This document shows positions 1 to 10,898 of a stretch of DNA of 64,000 bases, piece by piece. The notes under the pieces are model-generated. The model had not been told where the DNA came from and ran no database searches. It saw only the letters and a program-made list of their open reading frames with translations. The stretch spans positions 1,410,829 through 1,474,828 of the forward strand of contig CM068540.1 of the NCBI GenBank assembly GCA_035048495.1. Reading direction: 5' to 3'. The stretch comes from Euptelea pleiosperma (Eukaryota; Streptophyta; Magnoliopsida; Ranunculales; Eupteleaceae). The stretch's first letter is position 1. Each line of letters opens with the position of its first letter. Made by a program: the position numbers and the translations under genes.

Positions 1-660
1 AAGCGTCGGGAGGCGTTCTAATTTTTGAGAAGTAATTTCTCTTAGAAGTTAAAAGCTAAAAAATTTAGCTTCAGTTTTAAGTTAGTTTTTAACTTTTCAA
101 ACGTTAAAACATGAAACACATCTAACGTTTTGGCTTATAAAAGCCAATGAGTTACTTTTTTGTGTGTTGCCAAACACCCCCATAGCCTTGACTCTTAAGA
201 CCTTTTAAATTCTAGTCCTACTAACTCAAATTAGAAACCAATGTTCTAGGACTCTAATTTAAGGAATTGACTAGGACATTAAATAGAAACAAAATGAATA
301 AATAATGGCGCGTTGGACGGATGGCGTAGGCCTTTTAATGGGCTGAAAATTGACTGGACCATGGGCATGTTGAGTGCTATTAATGGGCCTCTTGATGGGC
401 TGAATATGGGCTCTCCAGCAGCCCACTTCTTTCTCCTCTCGTAGGCCCACCTCTTCTCTTGAGAGGTTTGATTCTGATTAGCGTGAATGCATCGAAACCT
501 AGATGCTCCTGCATCATTAGTCTCACCACGTCACTTCCACTTAGGCTTAGTTAACTTAACTGTGACCTGACTAAGTCAGAATTTGATCTCTAACCTTGCA
601 TTGCTTGAAGCTGTACTGTTACATTTGGAATGCAATCTTCGGTTTACATTATTATCCTTT
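1..660. other. No gene seen; element debris
   Basis: No coding signal was found. The first 180 bases resemble the right end of a small TIR element: they are A/T-rich with repeated TTAAAAGCTAAA-type words and end near CCAAACACCCCC, a terminal motif seen again near 4276 and 38320. The rest holds nothing identifiable. Confidence 0.4.
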
Positions 661-671
661 TTTCTTCTGCA

Positions 672-1000
672 GTGGTTTCAGGGATATATTTAATGTTAAG
701 CACTTCATAAATTCGTTGAGAGAAGAAGTGTGATCATCAAATCCCTCCCCTAAAAGTTTAATTGGAAGAACTGCAAGACCTCTTTGTTAGTGCCTCCTGT
801 AAGCTGCAGATGAGAAATACCACCTGAAACAGGTTAGAATAAGGGAGAACTTGCTTTCTCAAAACATGAATGTCTTATCCTAGTCTTCCCAAATTGCTCA
901 AGTTAGATGGCTGCCCTAGGTTACACAGTCTCTGTTGCAAGTGATGTTTTCATTCCCATTTATGATGGAAACATGGCAAAAGTTCTTGAAGGACACATCA
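672..1000 (+). pseudogene. Plant O-fucosyltransferase fragment (frameshifted)
   Basis: Two short stretches translate to conserved pieces of the plant GDP-fucose protein O-fucosyltransferase family. After a TTCTTCTGCAG acceptor-like site, 672-720 reads FRDIFNVKHFINSLREEV; a one-base loss then shifts the frame into IIKSLP and a piece ending EKYHLKQ at a GT donor near 832. From 908 the sequence reads [15 protein letters not shown] followed by [15 protein letters not shown], the family's late SVASDVF/YDGNMAK motif. In working members several hundred coding bases separate these blocks; here only about 75 bases do. The frameshift and the missing middle indicate a dead copy. Assignment rests on remembered family motifs, not on a search. 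Confidence 0.6.
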
Positions 1001-2668
1001 GGTTTGTCTCTTGTTCTGATATCACCTGCATCTAGTTACCTTTTCTTGGTTGGTAACTTGCTAAGCTACATTTGAAATGCCTAATATGACATAGTTAATA
1101 AGCCTCGATATCGAGTTAGACTTGTTTACAATGGTCTTCCCACTGTCCCAAGTCAAATGTTAACTTTAATGGAGTTTATGATATTGTTCTTTGTCATCAG
1201 AGCCTTTAAATTATGTTGTTGTACATGCTTAGTTTTTAATAAATCCATGTCTCATAACTATCCAATGGAATGATTATGGCTTATTATAAACTGAATATCT
1301 TTTAGGTAAGTGAGAAGAGTTATGGAATAGGAACACTCGGGGATGACGTCCTTCCTACCCGTGCCATATGTGCTGGAAGTTTGGGATTGGCCATTCTATG
1401 AGTCCCACCTAGCGACATTCCTAGATCATAAATCAACCCAATCAGATAATCCTAACTAACCAATCTAATGCAATTTGGTAGAAGGTTCAGAGAGAAGTTC
1501 AATAAACCAGGGGCTTTAAAGTAAGTAGAATCAATCTTTGATGGCAAAGTTAGCTTTTTGGTTAGTCAAAAAGAAATTATAAATAAAGCTGAGATGCCTA
1601 CCCAATTCTAGCGGCATATCAACTTAATTAAGGAAGGTAGGAAATCTCATGGAAGAAGGGGAAGATCATGGAGTTATATGTAAACTTCCCCTGTGGACGC
1701 ATGAAGAGAAGGCAGAATCCTTGAGCTCTATTCTCTTTCTTTGAGCTTTCTAGGATTTTCATTTTTCTGTCCCTAAATTTTGGAGTTTCGTTTCTTCTTC
1801 TTCCTTACTCTTATCTTATCAAGGAAATGGTTCCTTTCCTTATATCCTTTTGGCTACTTTTTCTCAAACCTTAGCTCGCCTTGGTAGGAAAATCCCCAAA
1901 ACCTTAGCTACCCTGTAACATCGACCAGCTTTTGAAATTGCTACAGCAGTCCATAATTTCAACAGAGCTTGAAATTCTGGAGGAAGCCTTCAAAAGTGGA
2001 AGCATGACATATTGATGCTACAGCACTTTAATCATCATATTTGTCCATAATCGGAAAGTGTGATATTTTTATAGGAAGCTTTCCAATGTAGAAATCTAAA
2101 GAGTTTCCTGTCTACTTTTCTATTTGGGAAAATTGGAAGAATTTCATAAATGACTTTGGAGCTAAGTTTACTAATGCTAGAGGAAAGGTTTCAAGGGGAG
2201 AGGAATTATTTCCATGAATGGAATGGGGAAATTATAAATGTTCTACGAGGTATTGGGTGAATTATGTATTTCCTGAGAAGGTAAAGATAGGCTTGGATTA
2301 ATTGTAAAATTAGGGTTGGTAGACCCAGAAAAAATGGAGTGGTCTTTTTGTGCAGTGAAAGTAGGACAATAGGGCTAGGTTGGTCTATCTCAATAACTAA
2401 GCAGGGATGCAATGAAGGAGGTTTCTACAGTTCAAAAAAAATATTTTGGTTGTAGAGGTTTGGAGGGGATTGGATATTTTGGGGAAGGCCTGGGTTTACA
2501 TTGGTCCATGGTATAGCAAGTGAAAAGCAACTTTAAATCAAGGAAATTAGGAGTTTTAAGCCATTTCCTGAAAAAAAAAAAAAAAAAGGTGGTGGGTTGA
2601 GTAGTTGGAACTTGGAAGAGGAGGTTTTCACATAACGTTTTGGACTGGTGGGTGGGAGATTAGTTACT
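1001..2668. other. Intergenic, no gene seen
   Basis: No credible coding exon or complete element was found. The minus-strand reading frame at 2206-2412 lacks recognisable motifs and is treated as chance. An 18-base A run lies at about 2570-2587 and could be a retroposon tail, but no matching body was recognised. The stretch ends at the LTR boundary at 2669. Confidence 0.4.
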
Positions 2669-4260
2669 TGAAATTCCACCGGTCCTGTTCTCTTTAACTC
2701 AATATACCTAGAAGGGGGGGTTGATTAGGTATTTAAAATTATTTATACCTACACAGTTTTACTGGTCTATGGTAAGAGAATAAAATCGCATGCCTTAGTT
2801 GTTTGATAAAAGATTATCACAACCGACTCAAATCGAATATACCTCCGTAGTATATTTTCTTTTCGTCGTTTGATCTAATCAGAATAGATTACAGAATACA
2901 AACAAACAATCACACAAGACGAGATTTTTACATGGAAACCTTAGCCAAGAAAAAACCACGGGACCACGTCCAGACGAAAAGTATCACTAACTGAAAAGTT
3001 AAACGAAACAAAGGTTGCCTACGCAACACCGTTGCAAATACAGTTTCCAACCTTAGCCAAGGCCTACTGCCGATGCGTCCACGTCTTCTGAATCAACGCT
3101 ACGTATCCACGTGCGCCCTTCCAGTCAAGAAGCCTTATCCGCTTGTTCAATTTGATACACCCCAAACCTACAGTCGATTGGCTCCTCCGATCTTAATTCT
3201 CAACACTCCCGCCTTTGCAGAAGGTGAAGGATTCAGTATACCCTGAACCCTAAGTTACTCAAATGGTGTTGAGTCACACTGATACACTAAGACTACTAGG
3301 TCGAATATAGAAGTGGAAGACCTAAGCTGAGTAAAGGATCAAGCTCTTGGCTATGATCAAGAAGAGAACAAGCTCACAAGATGTGAATGGAAGACAAGCT
3401 TCTTACTCTTCGAATGGACACTCTAATAAATAAAACATTTTCTTCTTTCTTGAAGATTGAGTCACTCTGTGTCTCTGTGTGTGTTTAGAGAAGGCATAGA
3501 AGGGTTGTATTTATAGAATTCCAAGACCCTGAGTCGTGCAGAACGTGGGATAATGGAACCATGAATTTCGGATATGAGAAAGACCAATTCTGTGCATGGT
3601 CTAATCGATTGTACATTGGGTCTAATCGATTGGAATAAGTGTCCAATCGATTGGGCTCAATAAGATTTCTGTTCCGAAGGCACCAATCAATTACACAGGG
3701 TTCTCCAATCGATTTGACTCAGATAAGTTTCTGTCCCGAAGGCTTCAATCGATTTCACAGTCTCAATCGATTTGGCTCAAATAAGTTTCTGTCCCAAAGG
3801 CTCCAATCGATTTCACGGTCTCCAATCGATTGAGTTGAAATAAGTTTCTGTCTCGTAGCTTCTAATCGATTACACAGAGTCTCCAATCGATTGGGCTATG
3901 TCCAATCGATTGGGGATAAGTGTCCAATCGATTGAACTATCCCATTAGTCAATTTAATTGACTTAGACTCGGGTCAGTCCAACGACTAAGTTTGACCATT
4001 ATATTTTGTTCGTTTTAACCAACTCCTATGGCCACTAAGTCACTTACCTTCCTAATCGAGTGTACATGATCGTTAACCGACAAATCGGCAGATACTCAGA
4101 TGACTCCTGTCGTCAACCGTCTAAATCTTGTTGTCTCTGTCTTTTAGTCTTCACGTAGTTGGCGAAGTATGCGTATCCTAGTGCTCGTAGGAACGGTTAC
4201 AATAATGTTTTTATGTCAAACGGAATCTTTGCCAAATTGAATATGAAAATATTCCTTACA
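2669..4260 (-). mobile_element. Solo LTR of a copia (Sirevirus-like) element
   Basis: On the minus strand this reads from TGTAAGGAATATTTTCAT to GGAATTTCA, about 1.59 kb, beginning TG and ending CA. The flanks are GTACT (4261-4265) and TTACT (2664-2668), a 4/5 match to the 5-bp duplication expected of LTR elements. A pyrimidine block (CAACCCCCCCTTCTAGG, minus strand) near the 3' end is of the kind found in U5 of this copia group, and a TATA-like CTATAAATAC lies near 3515 on the minus strand. No internal region or second LTR is attached, so a solo LTR is inferred. It contains the AATCGATT repeat array annotated separately. Confidence 0.65.
3600..3940. repeat. Tandem array built on AATCGATT
   Basis: Four degenerate copies of a roughly 57-bp unit are seen. 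Each contains ATAAGTTTCTGTC(C/T)CG followed by one or two CCAATCGATT words; about 12 copies of the palindrome AATCGATT occur in 340 bp. The array sits inside the U3 part of the solo LTR. Spacing is uneven and the unit itself varies, so it is not a CRISPR array; it is more likely an amplified LTR subrepeat. Confidence 0.75.
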
Positions 4261-4857
4261 GTACTTTCAGGTTCAGGGGGTGTTTAGTTGCAGCAATATG
4301 CCTACTCTAGATAAGACTTATATCACCAGAACATCTTATCAGTTTTTGTGTGCAGGAGGATCCTAGGGTGCGGATTCTGGATCCTCCAAAAAGTGCAGTT
4401 TTGCACAATTTTGCACATAGCTGATAAGCGTGTTCTCCAAAAAACATCGTTCAAATTCGACATTATAAGTCTTTGAAATAAGTATTGCTACTAACCCAAT
4501 GGGCTTTTGGGAAAGAGCAACTTATGTCAAAAAACATAGAGAGTATTGGCAAGGAAATGTGTGTGCTGAGGTTTCTTAGTCAAGATGGAAGCTTCCTGGG
4601 ATACTCTGGGTGTTACCAAGAAATTAATCAATGGGAGTGTGTTGCAGGAGGCTTTTCCACATTTGAGCCAAAGCCGAAAGCTAGTACTGGAACTACACAT
4701 GTTTTGGCCTGGGATCTGGATATGAAGTGTCAAACATCATGATAACCTTGGAAAGGTTGGCACAAGACAATATTGAAAGCAACGTATTCTTGTATAATTA
4801 TCATCTTATAAAAGCATAATGTTGAGAAAGATGTATCTTACACAAGGTTTAAAATTT

Positions 4858-5095
4858 CGTTTCGGAAGAATGTCTCGGCGAAGTAAAAAACCGAGACAAA
4901 CTCCGAAACGAAACGAAACATTGAAAAAATGGTGAAAAAATAAAATTTCCGAAACATTCAGAAACATTTCGAAATATTTCCAAAATCATGAAATCATATT
5001 TTTTATTTATTTTTGTTTTTCGAATTGTATCAGATTGTCTTTGCTAAACAAATTGAAACATTCCGAAACATTACGAAACGAAACATACGAAACAT
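4858..5095. repeat. Degenerate GAAACATTC-type short repeat
   Basis: Words such as CCGAAACATT, GAAACGAAAC and CGAAATATTTCC recur many times, beginning from TCTCGGCGAAG and the inverted CCGAGACAAAC. No coding potential. The origin is unknown; it may be the terminal region of a decayed DNA transposon. Confidence 0.5.
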
Positions 5096-5584
5096 TAAAC
5101 ATTCAATGATTTCGGTATAAAAGAAAATCATATGAAATACATTACATGCACACGCGCGCACACAACACAATAATAAAAAGGTGAAATATAAAAGCTAGAG
5201 TTAAGGTTTCATCTAAGTTGCTGTATGTTCTCTGGTGATGCTCATAAACTGATATTGGTACTAAACCGAGCCAGGTTTAGAACCTCAAAACTTGATTTTG
5301 GACTCCACCACGATCCAAGTCTGAGCTAATAGGGACCTCAATCAAGTACTTCATTTGGTTTTTCAAATTTCCAAATACTCAATTGATATTCTTAGGATTG
5401 ATCAGGAAGGAAAAAAAGGAATTCTAGCCATAGGTATTGCACAACAAAAGACGAGAAAAACTACCTCAAAAACCAAACCTTAAATTAATAATATCTTTTT
5501 CCCTTGTCTTTTATTTTTGAAAAAAAAAGAGTTTTTTAGGCCTTTATTTTACATCTTCGTAACATAGACACAACACTTTTAGGC

Positions 5585-5850
5585 TATGATACCTGGATAC
5601 TTGTATTAGTGCCTCGTACTAGTGTCGTGTCGTGTCGACACGGATACGGATACCAGACACTCCACCGACACGTATCCCCACGTATCCTTTATAAAAAGTT
5701 GAAAAACTTAGAAAAAATAAAAATTTTGAACTACAGAATAGGATACTCGAATCCGTATCCATGTCCTTGATTTTGGAAAATGTCGAGTTGTAACCCCACT
5801 TCCTGTATCCGTGTCCGTATCGATTTGAATCAACATAGATACGCATGTCG
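5585..5850. repeat. Interspersed GTGTCGACACG/ATCCGTATCC repeat
   Basis: The patch carries TATGATACCTGGATACTT, GTGTCGTGTCGACACGGATA and a matching inverted block ATCCGTGTCCGTATCG. Related words recur at 51757-52190, 55185-55330 and 56140-56220, so this is a dispersed repeat family of this genome. Its class is not clear from the sequence. Confidence 0.5.
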
Positions 5851-6734
5851 ATGTGTCAGCTGCTGCTTGACTGAGGTGTTTATAGAGTTAGCCAAGGTCT
5901 GTGATCGTTAGGCTGATTGCCACACATGCTCTTTTTAATGTGTAGAGACGTGTACGAACAAGATTAAGTGGTTATATATGGTATCCACATGTAATCTCTT
6001 TCAATGTTTTTTACTAATTCAAGTTCAGGACATAGATTTCTAGATTATCATTTTGGATTCGTTAAGCTTCTAAGTTGAAATGGAGGGTTTTAACTTGACT
6101 TTAAAGAGTTGAAGAGGATTATGTCACAACTACCTAGGTTTGTGATGTTGTGCACGAGTGTATCTATGCTTGGTTGCTTATGCTTGTATGCCTATAGAGA
6201 CATTTAGACGAGTTCTTTAGTTAGACTCACACAGGGGGTAACGATCTACCCATTTCTCAAACAAATTATACTCAGTTCCTCTATTAGGGTTGTTATTTTT
6301 CTTTTCTTCTCTTTTCGCACCATTAAGGTATCTATTTTTCTTTTCTTTGCACCATTAAGGTTTCTTCTTTTTGCTCGGATTCATCGAATGTCATGCGCAT
6401 ACATCCCACGTGCCTCCCATTAGTATATGTATATGGGTTGGAATAAAATGACAAGCTTTTGTGATTCTCTTTCAAAATCAAAGATTTTATATATTCTGCA
6501 CATATATACAACAGCTAACCCCAAACATTTGGGATAGGGTATAGATGACGATGATGATATACAAACAACTACTCTCATTTGTATTATTGGGATTTCAATC
6601 TAATTTCCACCACCCTCCTACTGTGTCGAGTTCTCTGGACCTGTTTCCTCTGAGATGGGAAAAATGAAAGAATCTGATGTGATTTTTCACACTTGTGTTT
6701 GGTGTTCTACTATGTATACAGATGGGTGAGTGGC

Positions 6735-7852
6735 TCAAGAGTTCCACAAGGATGGCAGGTTGGTCTGGTAAGGCTTCAAACGTGGAGAACAAAGGCCCGA
6801 GAAGTAGTAATCCTGGTAAGTCAGATCTGGTGTAGGTGTCGCTCCAAATGCCACAAGGGAATTCTGCAAATCATCCAGATTCAAGTCCATAAACCAGTCG
6901 TTATTATCTTCCTCTTTCAGACAGTTCCCCATCTGAAAACTGCATTTTGTATCAGTTTGTGTTGCTTGCACGACATCTAGAGCTTGAGATGGATTCCCAC
7001 GGGGCAAAGCCTGATTATCCAGTTCTATAAGTGGATCATTTTCAACGTCTGATTCTGGGGTCGTTAAACTGTCCGATGCAGTGTCTTCAACCGCCTCAAA
7101 GGAGGAGTCCATAGTTTCTTCAAGGGATGGTTCTTCCTTTTGGTTTCGAATTGTCTGCCAATTGTTCTTCTTGTTGTAGATTCTGCAAAGAACCCAGTCA
7201 TCCAGCTGCAAGAAGCAAAGGTTTACGTGAGTCTTATTGAAGTAGTAATAACAGAAGTATTGCTAGTGGTTTATCGGACAACGTTGCGTACCCTCAGACT
7301 ACCCTTTTTGTTGGAGTGCCGATTCGGTTCTGCGAGTCGATATTCATGCATGATCCAATTAGTCTTGACTCCTTTAGGTGCTTTCCCAGAGTAAAAGACC
7401 AGCGCCTTCTTTATTCCAACATGCCTCGCGCTTCCTGTCGGTTTGATTGGTTTATCGGCGCCTGTTGCTTTCCAGTATCCACTTCCAGCGGCTCTGTTGG
7501 GTCTCGATCCATTCGGGTATTTCCGGTCCCGAGGGGTGAAGAAGTACCACTCTTTTTTTCCAAACAAAGCCTTCTCTGTTACATCGAAAAAAAGATGACA
7601 AAATAAGTTAGATCGTTGAGATCCAAACAGGAACAAAATCATCTGAGTATTGAATTACAAATTTCGTTACATACCCGGAAGATGCCATGGATCGAATTTG
7701 TAGAGATCAACTTCGGCGATGATCGGAACGGGTAGACACTGGTAACTGACTTTGCGACATAGGTAATGAACGACGAGCTCTTCGTCAGTGGGGTGGAACC
7801 GGAACCCAGGTGGTAGATTTAACTCAGCTTCTGCATCTCTTTCTCTCCTCAT
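6735..7852 (-). CDS. NAC transcription factor, SNAC/ATAF subgroup
   Basis: Plant-specific DNA-binding transcription factor of the nucleus. Exons in transcript order are 7675-7852, 7292-7575 and 6735-7205, all with GT/AG borders. They join in phase (178+284+471 nt) to 310 aa. The start is the first ATG followed by the NAC domain; the longer open frame upstream is probably 5'UTR. Subdomain A ([14 protein letters not shown]) spans residues 13-26. Later come [15 protein letters not shown] (68-82), the signature GYWKATG (92-98), the [12 protein letters not shown] block and [13 protein letters not shown] (155-167), typical of ATAF1/NAC002-like and NAC072-like proteins that act in abiotic-stress and ABA responses. 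The C-terminal half is acidic with [12 protein letters not shown], a plausible activation region. Intron positions are the usual two of NAC genes. The subgroup is firm; orthology to a single member is not. It appears functional. Confidence 0.93.
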
Positions 7853-7950
7853 GGTTGTTCCTTCTTCTCTTGGTTTTTCTTTTCTCTGTGTAACGGCTGA
7901 CTTATGTTGTGAGCTTAGGAAGATTATGGGATTCTGTGACCAAAACATGC

Positions 7951-7964
7951 ATATAAATATACCT
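7951..7964 (-). promoter_or_regulatory. TATA box of the NAC gene
   Basis: The minus strand reads TATATTTATATG about 100 bp upstream of the chosen ATG, leaving room for a short 5'UTR. It is the best TATA-like word in the proximal promoter. Confidence 0.55.
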
Positions 7965-8001
7965 TATTGGTGATGGGTCCCGCATTGTTAAGGACTAGAC
8001 C

Positions 8002-8009
8002 GCACGTGG
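8002..8009 (-). promoter_or_regulatory. ABRE/G-box (CACGTG core)
   Basis: GCACGTGG (CCACGTGC on the gene strand) lies about 150 bp upstream of the NAC ATG and about 40 bp upstream of the TATA box. bZIP factors of the ABA pathway bind this core, and ATAF-type NAC genes are commonly ABA-inducible. Functional use here is inferred. Confidence 0.5.
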
Positions 8010-9112
8010 AGAACAAGAATCAACCAGGACCAGATACGGGGGTTGTTAGTCAATCAACACTGGCTGTGAGAAGGACTGGGGGAGGTAGCCCTGGCTCGAC
8101 GAAGGTTCCTTTTTTGTCCAGCAATGGCGCATAGGGCGGGACCTGTTGTCTCGTGTTGTGGGTCAAACATGGAGACCGCCGACAGCAGGAACCTGGTCAC
8201 CGAAAGACGCGCACGCTTTTGGCGTCTATTGAAGACAACCAAATACATCTCCCCTTCCTCTCTTTAGTTCTTTTCATTTATGTATCCAACGATCCATATC
8301 CGGCCATATATCCTTAGCCTTTTTGTGGGGCCCTTTTGGCTTTCCTAAAATTTGAATGTGCGCTAATTCTCAGTCCAGTCCATTGAACCCGGAGGAATGA
8401 CATTCATTGGTTACCTGACGTCTGGATTGGATGACGCCATTGTTAACGTCACCCCACAACCCGTCACTGCAAACGTTTTAAATTCTTAGTTGGACACTTG
8501 CCATCATCCTAGTTGGCTATCGTCCCTAGACAGCAAATGGTCATCCGGATTCACACAAATCTCGAAGAAGTGCTAAAATCTGCCAAAAATCATCCTACTT
8601 TGGGCCCACTTACCGCCCCCTTGGTGGATGTACATACCAAAAATCAGCTTGATTGATCATTTCTAGCCGTTGGATTAAATACCCAAAAACATGCTTGAAT
8701 CCAATGGTTAGAATCAATCCCAAAAAAGTGTTAGTGGGCTTAGTGGGCCAAAAAATTGAGCCATGTAGGACCATGAGAGCCCTATGCATCAACTGCATCC
8801 AATGAAAAAATGACACCACCATGCACTGTGGACGTTGTCCATGGACCCCGGATCATGTGATCATTACTCATTCATATCTTGAGCCGCCACTTTGATGTGC
8901 CACTTGTACACAAACCATTGAATCTACCTATGATCTACTCAACTGCCACCTCATGCGGATCACCTAGCACTAAAAAAATATGATTAAACTCATAATAAGG
9001 AATTTAAATACACATTTAACCACGTGACCAATAGCATGCACATATTGTTACGTTATCCCTCATTTTAATGTTTAAAAATTCAAGTAACTATATAATATAT
9101 GTATGAGTCGTA
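8010..9112. other. NAC upstream region, no gene seen
   Basis: No coding exon was recognised. At 8600-8830 a fragment with ACATACCAAAAATCAGCTTGA and a loosely inverted partner (CCAATGGTTAGAATCAATC) belongs to the foldback group that shares the CCAAAAATCAG module. Confidence 0.4.
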
Positions 9113-9283
9113 CGGGTAACTGGACAAAAATAAGTGCAGTTGAGGCCGTTGACAGTTGGATTCAATAGATCCACGGTCCACAAGCCAACAACTATTAAAC
9201 TCTTTGCAGTTGTTATCTCATGGATCTCTTGAATCCAATGGTCCATAACCTCAACTGTATACATTTTTGTCTGGTTATCCGGG
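9113..9283. mobile_element. Foldback MITE, ~170 bp
   Basis: The left arm CGGGTAACTGGACAAAAATA, continuing with CAGTTGAGG and TTGGATTCAATAGATCCA, is matched by an inverted right arm ending TTTTTGTCTGGTTATCCGG. Arms of about 65 bases cover most of the element. No clear target duplication was read. Confidence 0.6.
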
Positions 9284-9286
9284 GAA

Positions 9287-9660
9287 GATATAAAGGGTCA
9301 GGCTCAAGGGACCCCCATTTCTGACCCCCTTTTTTGACCCCCGTCTTGGCGTACCCACGTAGAAGATGAATCAATGGCTGATTTTTGGTGGGGATGATAA
9401 CCTCACCATATAGATCACTCCAACAAAAAATCAGCCCATTCCGAAATTTCTAACCCCATCAAATGTGGTTTTAAAGTAACACGGTAAACATCGACGGTCC
9501 ATAATGCTTCAGCTTCTAAACCAGTCTATGAATATCAGAATGATTTGAATTTTTGTGAGGATGATCTCCTCACCATAGAGATCATCCTCCCCAAAAATCA
9601 GCCATTGATTCATCTTCTATGTGGGTACGCCAAGGGATCCCTTGAGCCCGACCCTATATC
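9287..9660. mobile_element. Foldback element, GATATA(AA)GGGTC termini
   Basis: Left arm: GGGTCAGGCTCAAGGGA, then GCGTACCCACGTAGAAGATG, AATCAATGGCTGATTTTTGG and GGGGATGAT. Right arm: the same blocks inverted, ending TTGAGCCCGACCCTATATC. The centre (TTTCTAACCCCATCAAATGTG and CGGTCCATAATGCTTCA) is shared with the copies at 32990-33218 and 34021-34409. It directly abuts the Helitron-like unit that begins at 9659. Confidence 0.65.
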
Positions 9661-9818
9661 TATATAACAAAACAGGACTTTTGTCCCCCCTCTTATCCGG
9701 CTTCATACAGGATGGCCGAGATCTTATCACACCAAATGGACGGTGGATCTCAGCCACTCACACCTAATTTTGACAAACGCTTTGTTGATGAGTACTGTGG
9801 GCACTAGTCACCTACTAT
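9659..9818 (+). mobile_element. Mini-Helitron-like unit H1
   Basis: It starts TCTATATAACAAAACAGGAC and ends with a decayed hairpin GTACTGTGGGCAC, ten bases, then CTAT. It aligns over its full length with H3 at 10738-10898. It has no coding capacity. The 5' TC and a 3' hairpin ten bases before the terminus are the Helitron hallmarks; the CTAT terminus departs from CTRR. Confidence 0.5.
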
Positions 9819-10564
9819 TTACCTACATATAAGGAATGAAATGGGTTGGATTTACATATAGCCCAAGGGTCAGGCTTAAGAGCCCCACTTTTTATGCCTC
9901 GAGAGGGCTGTTACCGTTAAAACGGATTGAAACGGCCAGGGGCAAAAATGGCAAAAATAGATTTTAATGATTTTAACGGAAAAACATGGTGCTGAAATTC
10001 AAATTTTAAAATTTGAAATTTGAAATTTGAAGATTAAAATTAAAAAAAACAATAGAATTTAACGAAAATTTAATGATTTTTTATACCCCTGTTATCTTAT
10101 ATGGCTTCAATAATGAGTGGCTGAGATCCACTATGCTTCATATTAACTCCCACCGGATTTTGACAAACACTTTGTCGGAAAGTGCCGCGGGCACGGACCA
10201 CCCATGCATATATCAAGACAACTCAGTTGTATTCTCTTATCTTATCCATCCATCTAATGTGGATGGTTAGATAAAGAGTGATTGAGATCAAATCCATCGA
10301 TCTAATGTGGACGGTTAGATTTCAGCCACTCAATCCGCCTCATTTGACCTCAATTTATTCAAAATTTGAATTTCAACACCGTTATTTTTTGTTATTTATG
10401 TTGTTTTCTCATTTCTCCCTCTTAGCGTTACAATCCATTATAACAGCCGTTATAATAGAAAAAACGGTAACGCTCCAGTCCGTTATACCATTTGAGTGTC
10501 GAAGGCACCCAATTTTTGCAAACGCTTTTGTCGGAGAGTGCCGTGGGCACGAGCCATTTACTAT

Positions 10565-10737
10565 TCTATATAACAAAACACATTGATTGTCTCCCAACTT
10601 ATACCTCCTCTTATAAGCATCGACAAAGAAGGGCCCGAGATCTAATCCTCTCCCAAATGGAGAGTGGATCTCCGCCACTCACCTGATTTTGGCAAATTCT
10701 TTGTCGAGGAGTGCCGATGGCACAAGGCACCCACTAG
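10565..10737 (+). mobile_element. Mini-Helitron-like unit H2 (173 bp)
   Basis: This is the cleanest unit. It has a 5' TCTATATAACAAAACA, a 3' perfect hairpin GTGCCGATGGCAC (five-base stem), ten spacer bases AAGGCACCCA, then CTAG. It lies directly between the CTAT end of an upstream unit (10564) and the TC start of H3 (10738), so there is no host DNA at either junction. It is non-autonomous; a Rep/helicase source would have to be elsewhere. Confidence 0.65.
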
Positions 10738-10898
10738 TCTATATAACAAAACAGGACGGTTGTCTCCCCCTCTTATCTGGCTTCATAGAAGATGGCCGAG
10801 ATCTTATCACACCAAATGGACGGTGGATCTCAACCACTCACACCCAATTTTAACAAACGCTTTGTTGATGAGTGCCGTGGGCACGGGTCACCTACTAT
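10738..10898 (+). mobile_element. Mini-Helitron-like unit H3
   Basis: It starts TCTATATAACAAAACAGGAC immediately after the CTAG of H2. It ends hairpin GTGCCGTGGGCAC, ten bases, CTAT. It is nearly identical in layout to H1. Confidence 0.55.

Larger units (their letters stand above)
4261..6594. other. Intergenic, repeats only
   Basis: No gene was recognised. The 85-codon plus-strand frame at 4485-4742 has no motif I know and is opposed by a 68-codon minus frame; coding status is unsupported. Two repeat patches inside are annotated separately. At 6515-6560 a CATTTGGGATAGGGTATAGATGACGATGATGATA tail (split here only for reading) resembles the 3' end of Au-type SINEs. Confidence 0.35.

Noticed and set aside
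3600..3940. Regular AATCGATT repeats, considered as a CRISPR-like array
   Set aside because: Repeats are short palindromes with unequal, mutually similar spacers, in plant DNA, inside an LTR, with no cas genes.
4485..4742. 85-codon plus frame (GGFSTFEPKPKASTG...)
   Set aside because: Composition is protein-like, but there is no recognisable family, no neighbouring exon and a comparable antisense frame. Not supportable as a gene.
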